Below, piece by piece: positions 1 through 8,750 of a stretch of DNA of 64,000 bases. The stretch comes from Mesorhizobium sp. 1M-11 (GTDB taxonomy: Bacteria; Pseudomonadota; Alphaproteobacteria; Rhizobiales; Rhizobiaceae): positions 92,862 through 156,861 of the forward strand of contig NZ_LJSD01000057.1 in assembly GCF_001303895.1 (NCBI RefSeq), written 5' to 3'. Both the position numbers and the translations under genes were made by a program. Numbering within the stretch: the first letter of the stretch is position 1; the number at the start of each line of letters is the position of its first letter. Below the pieces are notes generated by a model. The model searched no databases and was not told the origin of the DNA. It saw nothing but the letters and a program-made list of their open reading frames with translations.

Positions 1-368
1 GCGGGCGCCATCAGCACCTTCTTGTCGGTGGCGAGCAGTACCGTCGAGGCAAGATCGTTGGCATGGCCATTGGCAAGCTTGGCCATCAGATCGGCTGTGG
101 CCGGCGCCACGACGATCAGATCCGCTTCGCGCGACAGCCTTATGTGGCCGACATCGTGCTCGTCCTGGCGATCGAACAGATCGGTGAAGACATGATCCGC
201 CGAAAGCGCGCCAACCGAAAGCTGGGTGACGAATTCCTGAGCCGCCGAAGTCATCACGCAACGTACGGCCGCGCCGCGTTCTCGCAGCCGTCGGATCAGA
301 TCAAGCGACTTGTAGGCCGCGATGCCGCCACCGATGACGAGAAGGATACGCTTTTCGGAAAGGGTCAT
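1..368 (-). CDS. coaBC: CoaBC, phosphopantothenoylcysteine decarboxylase/synthase (partial)
   Basis: This is the first 122 or so codons of the bifunctional coenzyme A enzyme that joins cysteine to 4'-phosphopantothenate and decarboxylates the product in the cytoplasm. The visible part belongs to the flavoprotein decarboxylase domain: a Rossmann-like start (GGGIAAYKSLDLIRRL) at residues 10-25 and the conserved APATADLMAKLANG stretch near residue 90. The start is the ATG at 368, which lies 24 bases after the ubiB stop on the same strand, so ubiE-ubiB-coaBC are probably co-transcribed. The gene leaves the window at base 1; the synthase half is not seen. Confidence 0.93.
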   Translation of the reverse strand, partial: MTLSEKRILLVIGGGIAAYKSLDLIRRLRERGAAVRCVMTSAAQEFVTQLSVGALSADHVFTDLFDRQDEHDVGHIRLSREADLIVVAPATADLMAKLANGHANDLASTVLLATDKKVLMAP

Positions 369-392
369 GCTTTGCTCTCAACAGCAATGCCG

Positions 393-1967
393 TCAGATTA
401 GCTTCCAGGCAATGAAGATCAAGGTCAGCGCGATCACCCAGAGCGCGACCCGCCCGGAGCGCGTGTGACGCGCCTCCGCCTTGCCGATCGCCTTGGCGGT
501 CGCGTCGTCGAAACGCAGGCCGTGTTCGGCCATCAAGTCGATCTCGCGCGATAGCCGCTCGGCACGCGCCGCAAGGTCCGGCGCTTGCCTGGCGAGCGAG
601 ACCAGCGCGCCGACGCCCTCGCGGGCATCGTCCAGCATGCCGCGTGGGCCAAGGTTCGAGCGGATCCAGTCGCCGACCACCGGCTCGGCCGTCTTCCACA
701 TGTTGAAAGCCGGGTCGAGTGTGCGGGCAACGCCTTCCACCACCACCATCGTCTTCTGCAGCAGGACCAGTTCAGGCCGCGTCTGCATGTCGAACAGTTC
801 CGTCACCTCGAACAGCAGCGTGAGCAGCTTGGCCATCGAGATGGTTTCCGCCGGTTGACCGTGGATCGGCTCGCCGATCGCGCGGATCGCCTGCGCGAAG
901 GCAGCGACATCATGCTTGTGCGGCACGTAGCCGGCCTCGAAATGCACCTCCGCCACGCGCAGGTAGTTGCGGGTGATGAAACCGTAGAGGATTTCGGCCA
1001 GGAAACGCCGCTCCTTCTTGCCGAGGCGGCCTGCAATGCCGAGATCGACCGCGACAATGGTGCCATCTGCCTCCACGAACAGATTGCCCGGATGCATGTC
1101 GGCATGAAAGAAGCCATCGCGCAGCGTGTGGCGCAGGAAGGATTGGATCAGGTTGGCGGCAATCGCCTTGAGATCGTGACCGGCCTCGGCTAGGCCGGCG
1201 ATATCGTTCATCTTGATGCCGTCGACCCACTCCATGGTGAGCACGTCGCGGCCGGTGCGTTCCCAGTCGACAGCCGGAACGCGAAAACCCGGATCAGCCT
1301 TTGTGTTTTCGCCCAGCTCCGAAAGCGCCGCCCCTTCGAGCCGCAGATCCATTTCGATCTTGGTGGTCTGCGCCAGTGTTTCGGTCACTTCGACTGGACG
1401 CAGGCGTCGCGACGACGGAATATATTTTTCCTGCAGGCGCGCGGCCAGGAAATAGCTTTCGAGGTCGTGGTGGAAACGCTTGCGCACCCCCGGCCGTATC
1501 ACCTTGACGGCAACCTTGGTCGGCACACCGTCATATGCCACTTCCGCCTCGTGCACCTGCGCGATCGAAGCCGCCGCCACCGGTTCCTCCAGGCGGACAT
1601 AAAGGTCGGACACGCGCCGGCCGAGCGATGCTTCGATTGCCGTGATCGCCGCCGACTGTGGGAAGGTGCGCATCTTGTCCTGCAGAAGAGCAAGATCGAG
1701 CGCGATGTCGTTGCCGACCACGTCCGGCCGCGTCGCCAGGAATTGACCGAGCTTGACATAGGACGGCCCAAGCCGCGCCACGGCATGCGCCATGCGGTCG
1801 CTGCGGCCTTCGCGGAGCGCTCGCCGGCGTGTGAACAGCCTGGCCATCCGCCAGCCGAATTTCGGCATGCCGGACAGCTGGTCGCCCGGGATCGCCGCGA
1901 CGACGCCCTCGCGCACCAGCACCCAGCCGGCCCGAACGAGCCGGAATGCTGCTCCGACAGAACTCAT
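393..1967 (-). CDS. ubiB: UbiB, ubiquinone biosynthesis ABC1-family kinase-like protein
   Basis: UbiB is a membrane-anchored atypical kinase-like ATPase needed for ubiquinone synthesis. The 524-residue protein shows the ABC1/ADCK signatures: the KxGQ motif (YVKLGQFLATRPD) near residue 75, the alanine-rich nucleotide loop (AAASIAQVHEAE), the catalytic HADMHPGNLF segment near residue 290 and a VDLG motif in place of DFG. A hydrophobic carboxy-terminal stretch (VALWVIALTLIFIAWKLI) fits the usual membrane anchor. It lies 13 bases behind ubiE and ahead of coaBC. The length is normal for the family. Confidence 0.97.
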   Translation of the reverse strand: MSSVGAAFRLVRAGWVLVREGVVAAIPGDQLSGMPKFGWRMARLFTRRRALREGRSDRMAHAVARLGPSYVKLGQFLATRPDVVGNDIALDLALLQDKMRTFPQSAAITAIEASLGRRVSDLYVRLEEPVAAASIAQVHEAEVAYDGVPTKVAVKVIRPGVRKRFHHDLESYFLAARLQEKYIPSSRRLRPVEVTETLAQTTKIEMDLRLEGAALSELGENTKADPGFRVPAVDWERTGRDVLTMEWVDGIKMNDIAGLAEAGHDLKAIAANLIQSFLRHTLRDGFFHADMHPGNLFVEADGTIVAVDLGIAGRLGKKERRFLAEILYGFITRNYLRVAEVHFEAGYVPHKHDVAAFAQAIRAIGEPIHGQPAETISMAKLLTLLFEVTELFDMQTRPELVLLQKTMVVVEGVARTLDPAFNMWKTAEPVVGDWIRSNLGPRGMLDDAREGVGALVSLARQAPDLAARAERLSREIDLMAEHGLRFDDATAKAIGKAEARHTRSGRVALWVIALTLIFIAWKLI

Positions 1968-1980
1968 GAACGCGCCCGCC

Positions 1981-2757
1981 TCAAAGCTTCCAGCCCGAAT
2001 GAGCGGCCGCGATGCCGCCGGTGTAGTTGCGGAAGCTGACGCGCTCGAAACCGGCCCTGCCGATCATCGCGGCGAAATTCTGCTGGTTCGGGAACTTGGC
2101 GATCGATTCGACCAGATAGGCATAGGGTTCGCCATCGCCGGTCACAGCCTTGCCGATCTTCGGAATGGCGTTGAAGGACCAGGCTTCGTAGACCTTGTCG
2201 AGCAGCGGCATCTCCACTTCGGAGAATTCGAGGCACAGGAACCGTCCGCCAGGCTTGAGCACCCGGAAGGCTTCGGCCAGTGCAACTTCGATACGCGGTA
2301 CATTGCGGATGCCGAAGGCGATCGTATAGGCGTCGAAGGAATTGTCGGCGAACGGCAGGTCCTCGGCATTGGCTTCGACGAAATCGATGTTCGCGGCCAG
2401 CCCGCGTTTTTCCGCTCGTTCGCGGCCGACTGCCAGCATCGAGCCGTTGATGTCGAGCACGGTGGCCTGAGCCTGCCCCTGGCTGGCGTCGATGATGCGA
2501 AAGGCGATGTCGCCGGTGCCTCCTGCCACATCCAGAACCCTCCAGCCCGGCCTTTTCGGCGGGTTGAGCCAGGCGACCATGGCATCCTTCCACAGCCGGT
2601 GCAGACCGGCCGACATCAGGTCGTTCATCAGGTCGTAGCGCTTGGCGACCTTGTGGAACACCTCGTTGACCAGCGGCTGCTTCTCGCCGGTCCCGACCTG
2701 CCGGAAGCCATAGGAGGTCTCCATGCCCCCGGTCGCAGTGGTTCTCTCAACAGACAT
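1981..2757 (-). CDS. ubiE: UbiE, demethylmenaquinone/ubiquinone C-methyltransferase
   Basis: UbiE is an S-adenosylmethionine-dependent C-methyltransferase of ubiquinone synthesis. The SAM-binding motif VLDVAGGTGDIAF and the family segments FGIRNVPRI and SEVEMPLL are present. I chose the ATG at 2757 (MSVERTTATGG), which gives 258 residues as is usual for UbiE; an upstream in-frame start at 2790 would add 11 unconserved residues. It heads the ubiE-ubiB-coaBC unit and is divergent from add. The intergenic space to add is 112 bases and must hold both promoters. Confidence 0.96.
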   Translation of the reverse strand: MSVERTTATGGMETSYGFRQVGTGEKQPLVNEVFHKVAKRYDLMNDLMSAGLHRLWKDAMVAWLNPPKRPGWRVLDVAGGTGDIAFRIIDASQGQAQATVLDINGSMLAVGRERAEKRGLAANIDFVEANAEDLPFADNSFDAYTIAFGIRNVPRIEVALAEAFRVLKPGGRFLCLEFSEVEMPLLDKVYEAWSFNAIPKIGKAVTGDGEPYAYLVESIAKFPNQQNFAAMIGRAGFERVSFRNYTGGIAAAHSGWKL

Positions 2758-2869
2758 TGTTTCGATCCGCCTTAAAATCGGCCGGACCATAGCCGATCGC
2801 AGTAGGCGAAGCTATTGTCAAAGGCGCGGTGTTCGGCCGCGCCGGACGGCCCGTTCACAGGAATGCCTC

Positions 2870-3847
2870 ATGGTCTTGAAAGCCGAATTGCACTGCCACA
2901 TCGAAGGAGCGGCAGCACCGGAACTCGTAGTCCGGCAAGCGCGAAAATACGGCAAGGACCCTTCCCCCTTCATCCGTGACGGTTCGTTTGTCTGGCACGA
3001 CTTCACCTCTTTCCTCGCCGCCTACGACTTTTCCGCCGATCTTTTCCGCTCGGAAGAGGACTACGCGGTGCTCGCCGAGCACTATCTGACCAGCCTGGCG
3101 CGCGATGGCGCCATCTACTCGGAAGTGTTCACCTCTCCGGACCACGCGGTGCGCGCCGGCCTGTCGCCCAAGGCCTATACCGACGCTCTTGGCGAAGGCA
3201 TGGCGCGCGCAAAGGCCAAGACCGGCATCGAAGGACGCATGATCGTCACCGGGGTTCGGCATGTCGGCGTCGAGGCGATCGAGAAGGCCGCCCGCTTCGC
3301 AGCCAGATGCGGTCATCCACTGGTGACCGGCTTCGGCGTCGCCGGCGACGAACGCATGGGTGATTTCGAGGACTATGTACGCGCCTTCGAAATCGCCCGC
3401 GAAGCGGGTCTCGGCATCACCATCCATGCCGGCGAGCTGATGGGCTGGGAAAGCGTGCGGGCAGCGCTCGACCATATTCGCCCGTCACGCATCGGCCACG
3501 GCGTCCGCGCCATCGAGAACGCGGATCTCGTGCGCCGCATTGCCGATGAAGGCGTGGTGCTGGAATGCTGCCCCGGTTCCAACATCGCGCTGAAGGTATT
3601 CGACAGTTTTGCCGACCATCCGTTCCCGGCGTTGAAGACAGCCGGGTGCAAGGTAACGTTGAATTCCGACGATCCGCCCTATTTCTGGACTTCATTGAAG
3701 CGCGAGTACGATATCGCGGCCGAACACTTCGGCTTGAACGACAAGGCGCTGACGGCCGTGACGCGCACCGCGATCGACGCCGCATTCGTCGACAAGAAGA
3801 CCAAAGCCGCGCTCATCGCGCGGCTGGACAAGGCAAGCGTGCGCTGA
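2870..3847 (+). CDS. add: Adenosine deaminase
   Basis: This enzyme hydrolyses adenosine or deoxyadenosine to inosine or deoxyinosine plus ammonia in purine salvage. The zinc-amidohydrolase signatures are in order: HCH (ELHCHIEGAA) near residue 8, the TIHAGE helix with catalytic His and Glu, RIGHGVRA, and LNSDDPPYF with the catalytic Asp pair. The start at 2870 gives 325 residues; the open frame extends further upstream, but HCH must lie near the amino terminus, so the longer start is rejected. Inosine made here feeds the purine nucleoside phosphorylase encoded about 3 kb downstream on the other strand. Confidence 0.94.
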   Translation: MVLKAELHCHIEGAAAPELVVRQARKYGKDPSPFIRDGSFVWHDFTSFLAAYDFSADLFRSEEDYAVLAEHYLTSLARDGAIYSEVFTSPDHAVRAGLSPKAYTDALGEGMARAKAKTGIEGRMIVTGVRHVGVEAIEKAARFAARCGHPLVTGFGVAGDERMGDFEDYVRAFEIAREAGLGITIHAGELMGWESVRAALDHIRPSRIGHGVRAIENADLVRRIADEGVVLECCPGSNIALKVFDSFADHPFPALKTAGCKVTLNSDDPPYFWTSLKREYDIAAEHFGLNDKALTAVTRTAIDAAFVDKKTKAALIARLDKASVR

Positions 3848-3938
3848 AAACCCGCAAAAACTGTGGTTGGCGCGCCTCTGGGCGTTTCTTGGCCGGAGCT
3901 AAATCGCTAGGGTCGTTCCAAGTATCGAGGAGAAGACC

Positions 3939-4568
3939 ATGAAGGGCGTAACCGTCGTCGACCACCCGCTTGTCCAGCACAAGCTGACCATCATGCGCAA
4001 CAAGGAGACGTCGACGGCGTCGTTCCGGCGGCTGTTGCGCGAGATCTCGCTGCTGCTCGGCTATGAGGTGACGCGCAACCTGGAACTCACCAAGACCACC
4101 ATCGAAACTCCAATGGAGACGATGGAGGCCCCCACGCTTGAAGGCAAGAAGCTGGTCTTTGCTTCCGTGCTGCGCGCCGGCAATGGTTTACTCGAGGGTT
4201 TGCTCGACCTGGTGCCTGCCGCCCGCGTCGCTCATATCGGTCTCTATCGCGACCATGAAACGCTGGAAGCGGTGGAGTACTTCTTCAAGGCACCGAGCGA
4301 TCTCGCCGACCGCCTGATCATCGTGGTGGATCCGATGCTCGCCACTGCCAATTCGGCGATCGCGGCGATCGACAAGCTGAAGGAGCGCGGCGCGACCAAC
4401 ATCCTTTTCCTGTGCCTGCTCGCAGCCCCCGAAGGCATCGAGCGCTTCACCACGGCCCATCCGGACGTGCCGGTCTTTACCGCATCCATCGATCGCCAGC
4501 TCAACGAAAAAGGCTATATCCTGCCCGGCCTCGGCGATGCCGGCGACCGCATGTTCGGAACGAAATAG
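3939..4568 (+). CDS. upp: Uracil phosphoribosyltransferase
   Basis: Upp converts uracil and PRPP to UMP. The 209-residue protein starts MKGVTVVDHPLVQHKLT, typical of the family. It has the VLRAGNG segment, the PRPP-binding loop VDPMLATANSA near residue 130 and the uracil-contacting carboxy-terminal GYILPGLGDAGDR. A GAGGAGAAG Shine-Dalgarno lies just ahead of the ATG. It follows add by 91 bases, and together with the cdd-punA-deoA operon it completes pyrimidine and purine salvage in this region. Confidence 0.97.
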   Translation: MKGVTVVDHPLVQHKLTIMRNKETSTASFRRLLREISLLLGYEVTRNLELTKTTIETPMETMEAPTLEGKKLVFASVLRAGNGLLEGLLDLVPAARVAHIGLYRDHETLEAVEYFFKAPSDLADRLIIVVDPMLATANSAIAAIDKLKERGATNILFLCLLAAPEGIERFTTAHPDVPVFTASIDRQLNEKGYILPGLGDAGDRMFGTK

Positions 4569-4686
4569 ACCTTTACCTTTCGTTTACGCATCCACGTGGT
4601 TTCGGCCCCCTGCAGGACAGACAGCGCCGTATATTAAAACGCCGGATACCAAGAGTGCCTAGGATCGCCTCGAACGGGGGCGTTCC

Positions 4687-5241
4687 ATGCTGCGTAAATT
4701 GGTCATTCTGGGTGTTTTCGCCGGCGGCACGGCGGCAATCCCGTCCGTTTTCCAATCGAACCCGGACCTCCTCAACAATCTCCTCGGCAGGGGCAGCGAG
4801 GCATCTGCCACGGCGGTCAACCTGCCGAGCAACTCGGGTGCGGCCGCACAAACTTCGCAGCAGCCCCTCGGCCGCAAGGTACTGATCAAGGCCGATGCGA
4901 CCGGACATTTCCGTTCGCCCTTCAAGATCAACGGCCGGCAGGTGGATGCCCTTATCGACACGGGTGCGACGCTGGTGGCGCTCAACACCTCGACGGCGCG
5001 GCGTGTCGGGCTTTCGATCAGCCCTTCCGATTTCACCCAGCAGGTCTCGACTGCGAATGGTCCGGTCAAGGTGGCGGTGGTGCGGCTCTCCAGTCTGCAG
5101 GTCGGCAAGATCGCGCTGGAGAACATCGACGCGGTCGTCATCGACGACAAGGCACTCAGCACCAATCTGATCGGCATGAGCTTCTTGAGCCGCCTGGGCA
5201 AATACGCTGTCGAGGACGGCGCATTGCTGATGGTGCAGTAG
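4687..5241 (+). CDS. Retropepsin-like (clan AA) aspartic protease, exported
   Basis: This 184-residue protein has an amino-terminal hydrophobic segment (LVILGVFAGGTAAIPSVF) that should direct it to the inner membrane with a periplasmic domain. The aspartic-protease site DTGATLVALN lies near residue 97, preceded by the family's FKINGRQVDALI segment; the GMSFLSRL sequence close to the end matches the second conserved block. It matches the family of single-domain, retropepsin-like bacterial proteases that must dimerise because only one Asp-Thr-Gly motif is present. The substrate is unknown. It converges on deoA with 15 bases between the stop codons. Confidence 0.85.
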   Translation: MLRKLVILGVFAGGTAAIPSVFQSNPDLLNNLLGRGSEASATAVNLPSNSGAAAQTSQQPLGRKVLIKADATGHFRSPFKINGRQVDALIDTGATLVALNTSTARRVGLSISPSDFTQQVSTANGPVKVAVVRLSSLQVGKIALENIDAVVIDDKALSTNLIGMSFLSRLGKYAVEDGALLMVQ

Positions 5242-5256
5242 GCGCCTGTCTTTGAC

Positions 5257-6576
5257 CTATCCGCGCGGGGCAACGCGGCGCAGGATCGCCTTTTCCGTGG
5301 CCGGTTTGGTGCGACCGACCGCATAGGCGGCCGAAACAGCCACGGCAGCCTGCTCGGCCGCCGCCAGCGAGCGCGCATGTACAAGCGCGATTGCATCACC
5401 CGGATGCACCTCCGCGCCGACCGGCAGCAAGGCCGTAAGCCCGACTGCATGGTCCACCTTGTCTTCTGGCCGTGTCCGGCCGCCACCCAATGCCACCACG
5501 GCCAGCCCGATCTCGCGCGTCGCGATACCGGTGACAAATCCTTTGCGATCCGCCTTCACTTCAAGTCGCACGGGCGCTTGCGGCAGGTATTTTGCGGCCT
5601 TCTCGACAAAATCCGCAGGACCACCGAGCGTCGAAACCATGCGGCCGAACACTGCTGCGGCTCGCCCACTCGACAACGCCTCCATGGCGCGCTGCAGTCC
5701 GTCCTGGTTGGAGGCAACGATGCCGGTCGATTGCAACATCTCGGCGGCAAGCGCCAACGTCACCGCCTCTAGGCACCTGTCGCGGCTGCGGCCGGTCAGG
5801 AAATCGACCGCATTCTGCACCTCCACCGCATTGCCGGCGGCCGAAGCAAGCGGCTCGTTCATGCCTGTGACCAGCGCGCTGGTCTTCAGGCCTGCGCCAG
5901 TGGCCACCTCGACCAGGCTGGTCGCCAGCGCCGTCGCATCGCGCGATTTTTCCATGAAGGCGCCGTTGCCGACCTTCACGTCCAGAACCAGTGACTGCAG
6001 CCCGGCAGCCAATTTCTTCGACAGGATCGAGGCCGTGATCAACGGCACCGATTCCACGGTGGCCGTGACGTCCCGGATGGCATAGAGCCGCTTGTCGGCG
6101 GGAGCCAGGTCGCCGGTCTGGCCAATGATGGCCGCACCCGCTTCCAGCACGGCCTTGCGCAGCAAGCCAAGGTCGGGCTGGCTGACATAGCCGGGGATCG
6201 AATCCATCTTGTCCAGCGTGCCCCCGGTGTGGCCGAGACCACGGCCGGAAATCATCGGCACATAGGCGCCGCAGGCGGCTACGATCGGCGCCAGCATCAG
6301 CGAAACATTGTCACCGACACCGCCGGTGGAGTGCTTGTCGGTGACGGGACCGGGCAGGTCCGACCAGTCGAGCACGTCGCCGGAATCGCGCATTGCCGTG
6401 GTCAGAGCCACCGCTTCGTCGCGGTTCATGCCGTTGAAGAAGACAGCCATGGCAAAGGAAGCCGCCTGTCCCTCCGTAACGGCGCCCGAGGTAACCCCTG
6501 AAACGAAGGACGTGATCTCCTCGGCCGACAGTTTCAGCCCATCACGTTTCCTGCGGATGATTTCCTGAGGCAGCAT
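5257..6576 (-). CDS. deoA: Thymidine phosphorylase
   Basis: DeoA cleaves thymidine and deoxyuridine with phosphate to the base and deoxyribose 1-phosphate. The 439-residue protein carries the family signature SGRGLGHTGGTLDK near residue 110 and the phosphate-binding KHSTGGVGD near residue 83. The start at 6576 (MLPQEIIRRKRDG) overlaps the punA stop by one base (TGATG), showing translational coupling. It is the last gene of the minus-strand nucleoside operon. The frame stays open far upstream, but only because it crosses punA in another frame. Confidence 0.97.
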   Translation of the reverse strand: MLPQEIIRRKRDGLKLSAEEITSFVSGVTSGAVTEGQAASFAMAVFFNGMNRDEAVALTTAMRDSGDVLDWSDLPGPVTDKHSTGGVGDNVSLMLAPIVAACGAYVPMISGRGLGHTGGTLDKMDSIPGYVSQPDLGLLRKAVLEAGAAIIGQTGDLAPADKRLYAIRDVTATVESVPLITASILSKKLAAGLQSLVLDVKVGNGAFMEKSRDATALATSLVEVATGAGLKTSALVTGMNEPLASAAGNAVEVQNAVDFLTGRSRDRCLEAVTLALAAEMLQSTGIVASNQDGLQRAMEALSSGRAAAVFGRMVSTLGGPADFVEKAAKYLPQAPVRLEVKADRKGFVTGIATREIGLAVVALGGGRTRPEDKVDHAVGLTALLPVGAEVHPGDAIALVHARSLAAAEQAAVAVSAAYAVGRTKPATEKAILRRVAPRG

Positions 6577-7385
6577 CAGGCGCCGTCCAGCAGTCCATCC
6601 TGGAACACCTTGTGCAGCACCTTGGCGAGCTTGGCACCGCCGATCGGCGCCATGTCCTTGGTCTCGGTGTGCGAAAGCTCGGCGCCCGTCATGCCGGCAG
6701 CCAGGTTGGTGATGACGGAACAGGCCGCCACATTCAACCCGAAGAAACGGGCCAGGATCACTTCCGGCACCGTCGACATGCCGACCGCAGTGGCGCCCAT
6801 GATGCGCGCCATGCGGATTTCCGCAGGCGTCTCGAAGGACGGGCCGGAGAACCACATATAGACGCCCTGGTGCAGTTTGGTGCCGGTGATCTTCGCGGCC
6901 CGCTCGATCGCCGCACGCATGCCGGCATCATAGGCTTCGGTCAGCCCGACGAAGCGGCGGTCGGTCGGCTCGCCGAACAGCGGATTGGAACCCGAGAAAT
7001 TGATGTGGTCATTGATCAGCATCACCGATCCCGGCGGCATGTCGGGATCGACGGAGCCGGCGGCATTGGTGAGGATCAGCTTCGTTATGCCGATGCCGGC
7101 CAGTGTCTCGATCACCGGGCGCATCACGGCCGCATCGCCATGCTCGTAATAGTGGGCGCGGCCTGCCAGCATCAGCAAGGGCTTTCCGGCGAAATGACCA
7201 GCAACAACCGCACCGGCATGGCCAGTCACGCCACTCTTCGGGAAGCCCGGCAAGTCGGAGTAAGGAATGCGGACTGCATCCTCGACTTGGTCGACCAGCC
7301 CGCCAAGCCCCGAGCCCAGCACCAGCGCGACACTCGGCACAAGGCCGTCCAGCCGTTCGACGAGACGATCGATCGCGTCTTTCAT
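6576..7385 (-). CDS. punA: Purine-nucleoside phosphorylase (trimeric, class I)
   Basis: This enzyme phosphorolyses inosine and guanosine to the base plus ribose 1-phosphate. The 269-residue length and the motifs VLGSGLGGL (phosphate loop), GRAHYYEHGD, LTNAAGSV, GPSFETPAEIR and VGMSTVPE define the trimeric mammalian/PunA-type class, not the hexameric DeoD type. The ATG at 7385 overlaps the cdd stop (ATGA), and its own stop overlaps the deoA start, so the three genes are translated in a coupled chain. Confidence 0.95.
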   Translation of the reverse strand: MKDAIDRLVERLDGLVPSVALVLGSGLGGLVDQVEDAVRIPYSDLPGFPKSGVTGHAGAVVAGHFAGKPLLMLAGRAHYYEHGDAAVMRPVIETLAGIGITKLILTNAAGSVDPDMPPGSVMLINDHINFSGSNPLFGEPTDRRFVGLTEAYDAGMRAAIERAAKITGTKLHQGVYMWFSGPSFETPAEIRMARIMGATAVGMSTVPEVILARFFGLNVAACSVITNLAAGMTGAELSHTETKDMAPIGGAKLAKVLHKVFQDGLLDGA

Positions 7386-7774
7386 TTGAGGATATCGCCC
7401 CTGAAGCCATAGGGCAGCATATCGCCCATGGTAACGGTTTCGGCCACGCCCGTCTCGTCGCAGAGATAGAGCTTGGTCTCCGGCCGTGTGAACTCCGCCA
7501 GCCGCTGGCGGCAGCCGCCGCAGGGCGAGCATTTCGCCATGCGTTCTGCGATGACGGCGATTTCAACGATCTTGCCGCCGCCACCCATGATGTAGTGCCC
7601 GAGTGCCGTCGTCTCCGCGCACCAGCCTTCCGGATAGGAGGCCACCTCGATATTGGCGCCCGCGAAGATACGCCCGTCCTCGGTGCGAAGCGCTGCGCCC
7701 ACCGGAAACTTCGAATAGGGCGCGTAGGCCTTGGCCATGGCCGCCCTGGCGGCGAGGTAGAGGTCATGCGACAT
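7382..7774 (-). CDS. cdd: Cytidine deaminase
   Basis: Cdd deaminates cytidine and deoxycytidine to uridine and deoxyuridine, the latter being a DeoA substrate. The 130-residue protein is the short homotetrameric form. The zinc ligands and catalytic Glu lie in CAETTALGHYI near residue 52 and PCGGCRQRLAEF near residue 85. It sits three bases after the upstream permease gene and overlaps punA by four bases. Confidence 0.97.
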   Translation of the reverse strand: MSHDLYLAARAAMAKAYAPYSKFPVGAALRTEDGRIFAGANIEVASYPEGWCAETTALGHYIMGGGGKIVEIAVIAERMAKCSPCGGCRQRLAEFTRPETKLYLCDETGVAETVTMGDMLPYGFRGDILK

Positions 7775-7777
7775 GGA

Positions 7778-8749
7778 TCAGCGCTCTTTCACATAGGGAA
7801 CGCCGCCGGCGCGCGGCGGGATCGCCTTGCCGATGAAGCCGGCCAGCAGGATCACGGTCAGGATGTAGGGCAGCGCCTGCATGAGCTGCACCGGCACCTT
7901 GCCGATGATCGGCAGCGGCGCGCCTTGCAGGCGGATCGCCAACGCGTCGAGGAAACCGAACAGCAGGCAGGCGAACATGGCGTTGACCGGCCGCCACTTC
8001 GCGAAGATCAGCGCCGCAAGCGCGATGTAGCCCTTGCCTGCCGTCATGTCCTTCACGAAACCGCCGCTCTGCACCATGGAAAGATAGGCGCCGGCGATTG
8101 CCGTGAGGACGCCGGTGCAGATCACGGCACGGTAGCGCAGCCAGGCTACCGAAATGCCGGCTGTGTCGACCGCCGCCGGGTTCTCGCCGACGGCACGCAG
8201 CCTGAGCCCGAAGCGGGTGCGGAACAGCACCCACCAGGTGAACGGCACGGCAAGGAAGGCGACGTAGACCAGCAGCGAGTGGCCGGAGATCAATTCGGAG
8301 TAGATCGGCCCGATGATCGGCACCTCGCGTATCGCGTCGGCACCAGGAAGCGTGATCGCCTCGAACCGTTCGTTCGGCGCCAGCGCCGGCGTGCGGCCGC
8401 CCTGTTGGAACCAGGCCTGGCCAAGGATGATGGTGGAGCCGGCGGCAACGAAATTGATGGCGAGGCCGGAAACGATCTGATTGCCGCGATGCGTGATCGA
8501 GGCAAAGCCGTGCACCAGGGCGAGCGATACCGAGACCAGGATGGCGATGCCAAGCCCAATCCAGGCCGAATGGAAAACCGAAGCCGCCGCGGCACCGGCG
8601 AAGGCCGCAGCCAGCATCTTGCCTTCCAGACCGATGTCGAAAATGCCCGACCGCTCCGAATAAAGACCGGCCAGGCAGGCCAGCAGTAGCGGCACCGACA
8701 GGCGGATGGTGGAATCCAGCGTCTGGATGATGACGTCGAAGAAACTCAT
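7778..8749 (-). CDS. Nucleoside ABC transporter permease (second, about 320 aa)
   Basis: This is an inner-membrane permease of the BMP-type (branched-chain-like) nucleoside ABC importer family. The 323-residue protein is made of hydrophobic helices, with the conserved EGKMLAAAFAGAAAA near residue 42 and the cytoplasmic RTRFGLRLRAVGENPAAVDTAG coupling loop near residue 200, cited here by its key residues RAVGENP. It follows the longer permease gene with a one-base gap and leads directly into cdd. The coupling to cdd-punA-deoA makes nucleosides the most likely cargo. Confidence 0.92.
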   Translation of the reverse strand: MSFFDVIIQTLDSTIRLSVPLLLACLAGLYSERSGIFDIGLEGKMLAAAFAGAAAASVFHSAWIGLGIAILVSVSLALVHGFASITHRGNQIVSGLAINFVAAGSTIILGQAWFQQGGRTPALAPNERFEAITLPGADAIREVPIIGPIYSELISGHSLLVYVAFLAVPFTWWVLFRTRFGLRLRAVGENPAAVDTAGISVAWLRYRAVICTGVLTAIAGAYLSMVQSGGFVKDMTAGKGYIALAALIFAKWRPVNAMFACLLFGFLDALAIRLQGAPLPIIGKVPVQLMQALPYILTVILLAGFIGKAIPPRAGGVPYVKER

Positions 8750-8750
8750 C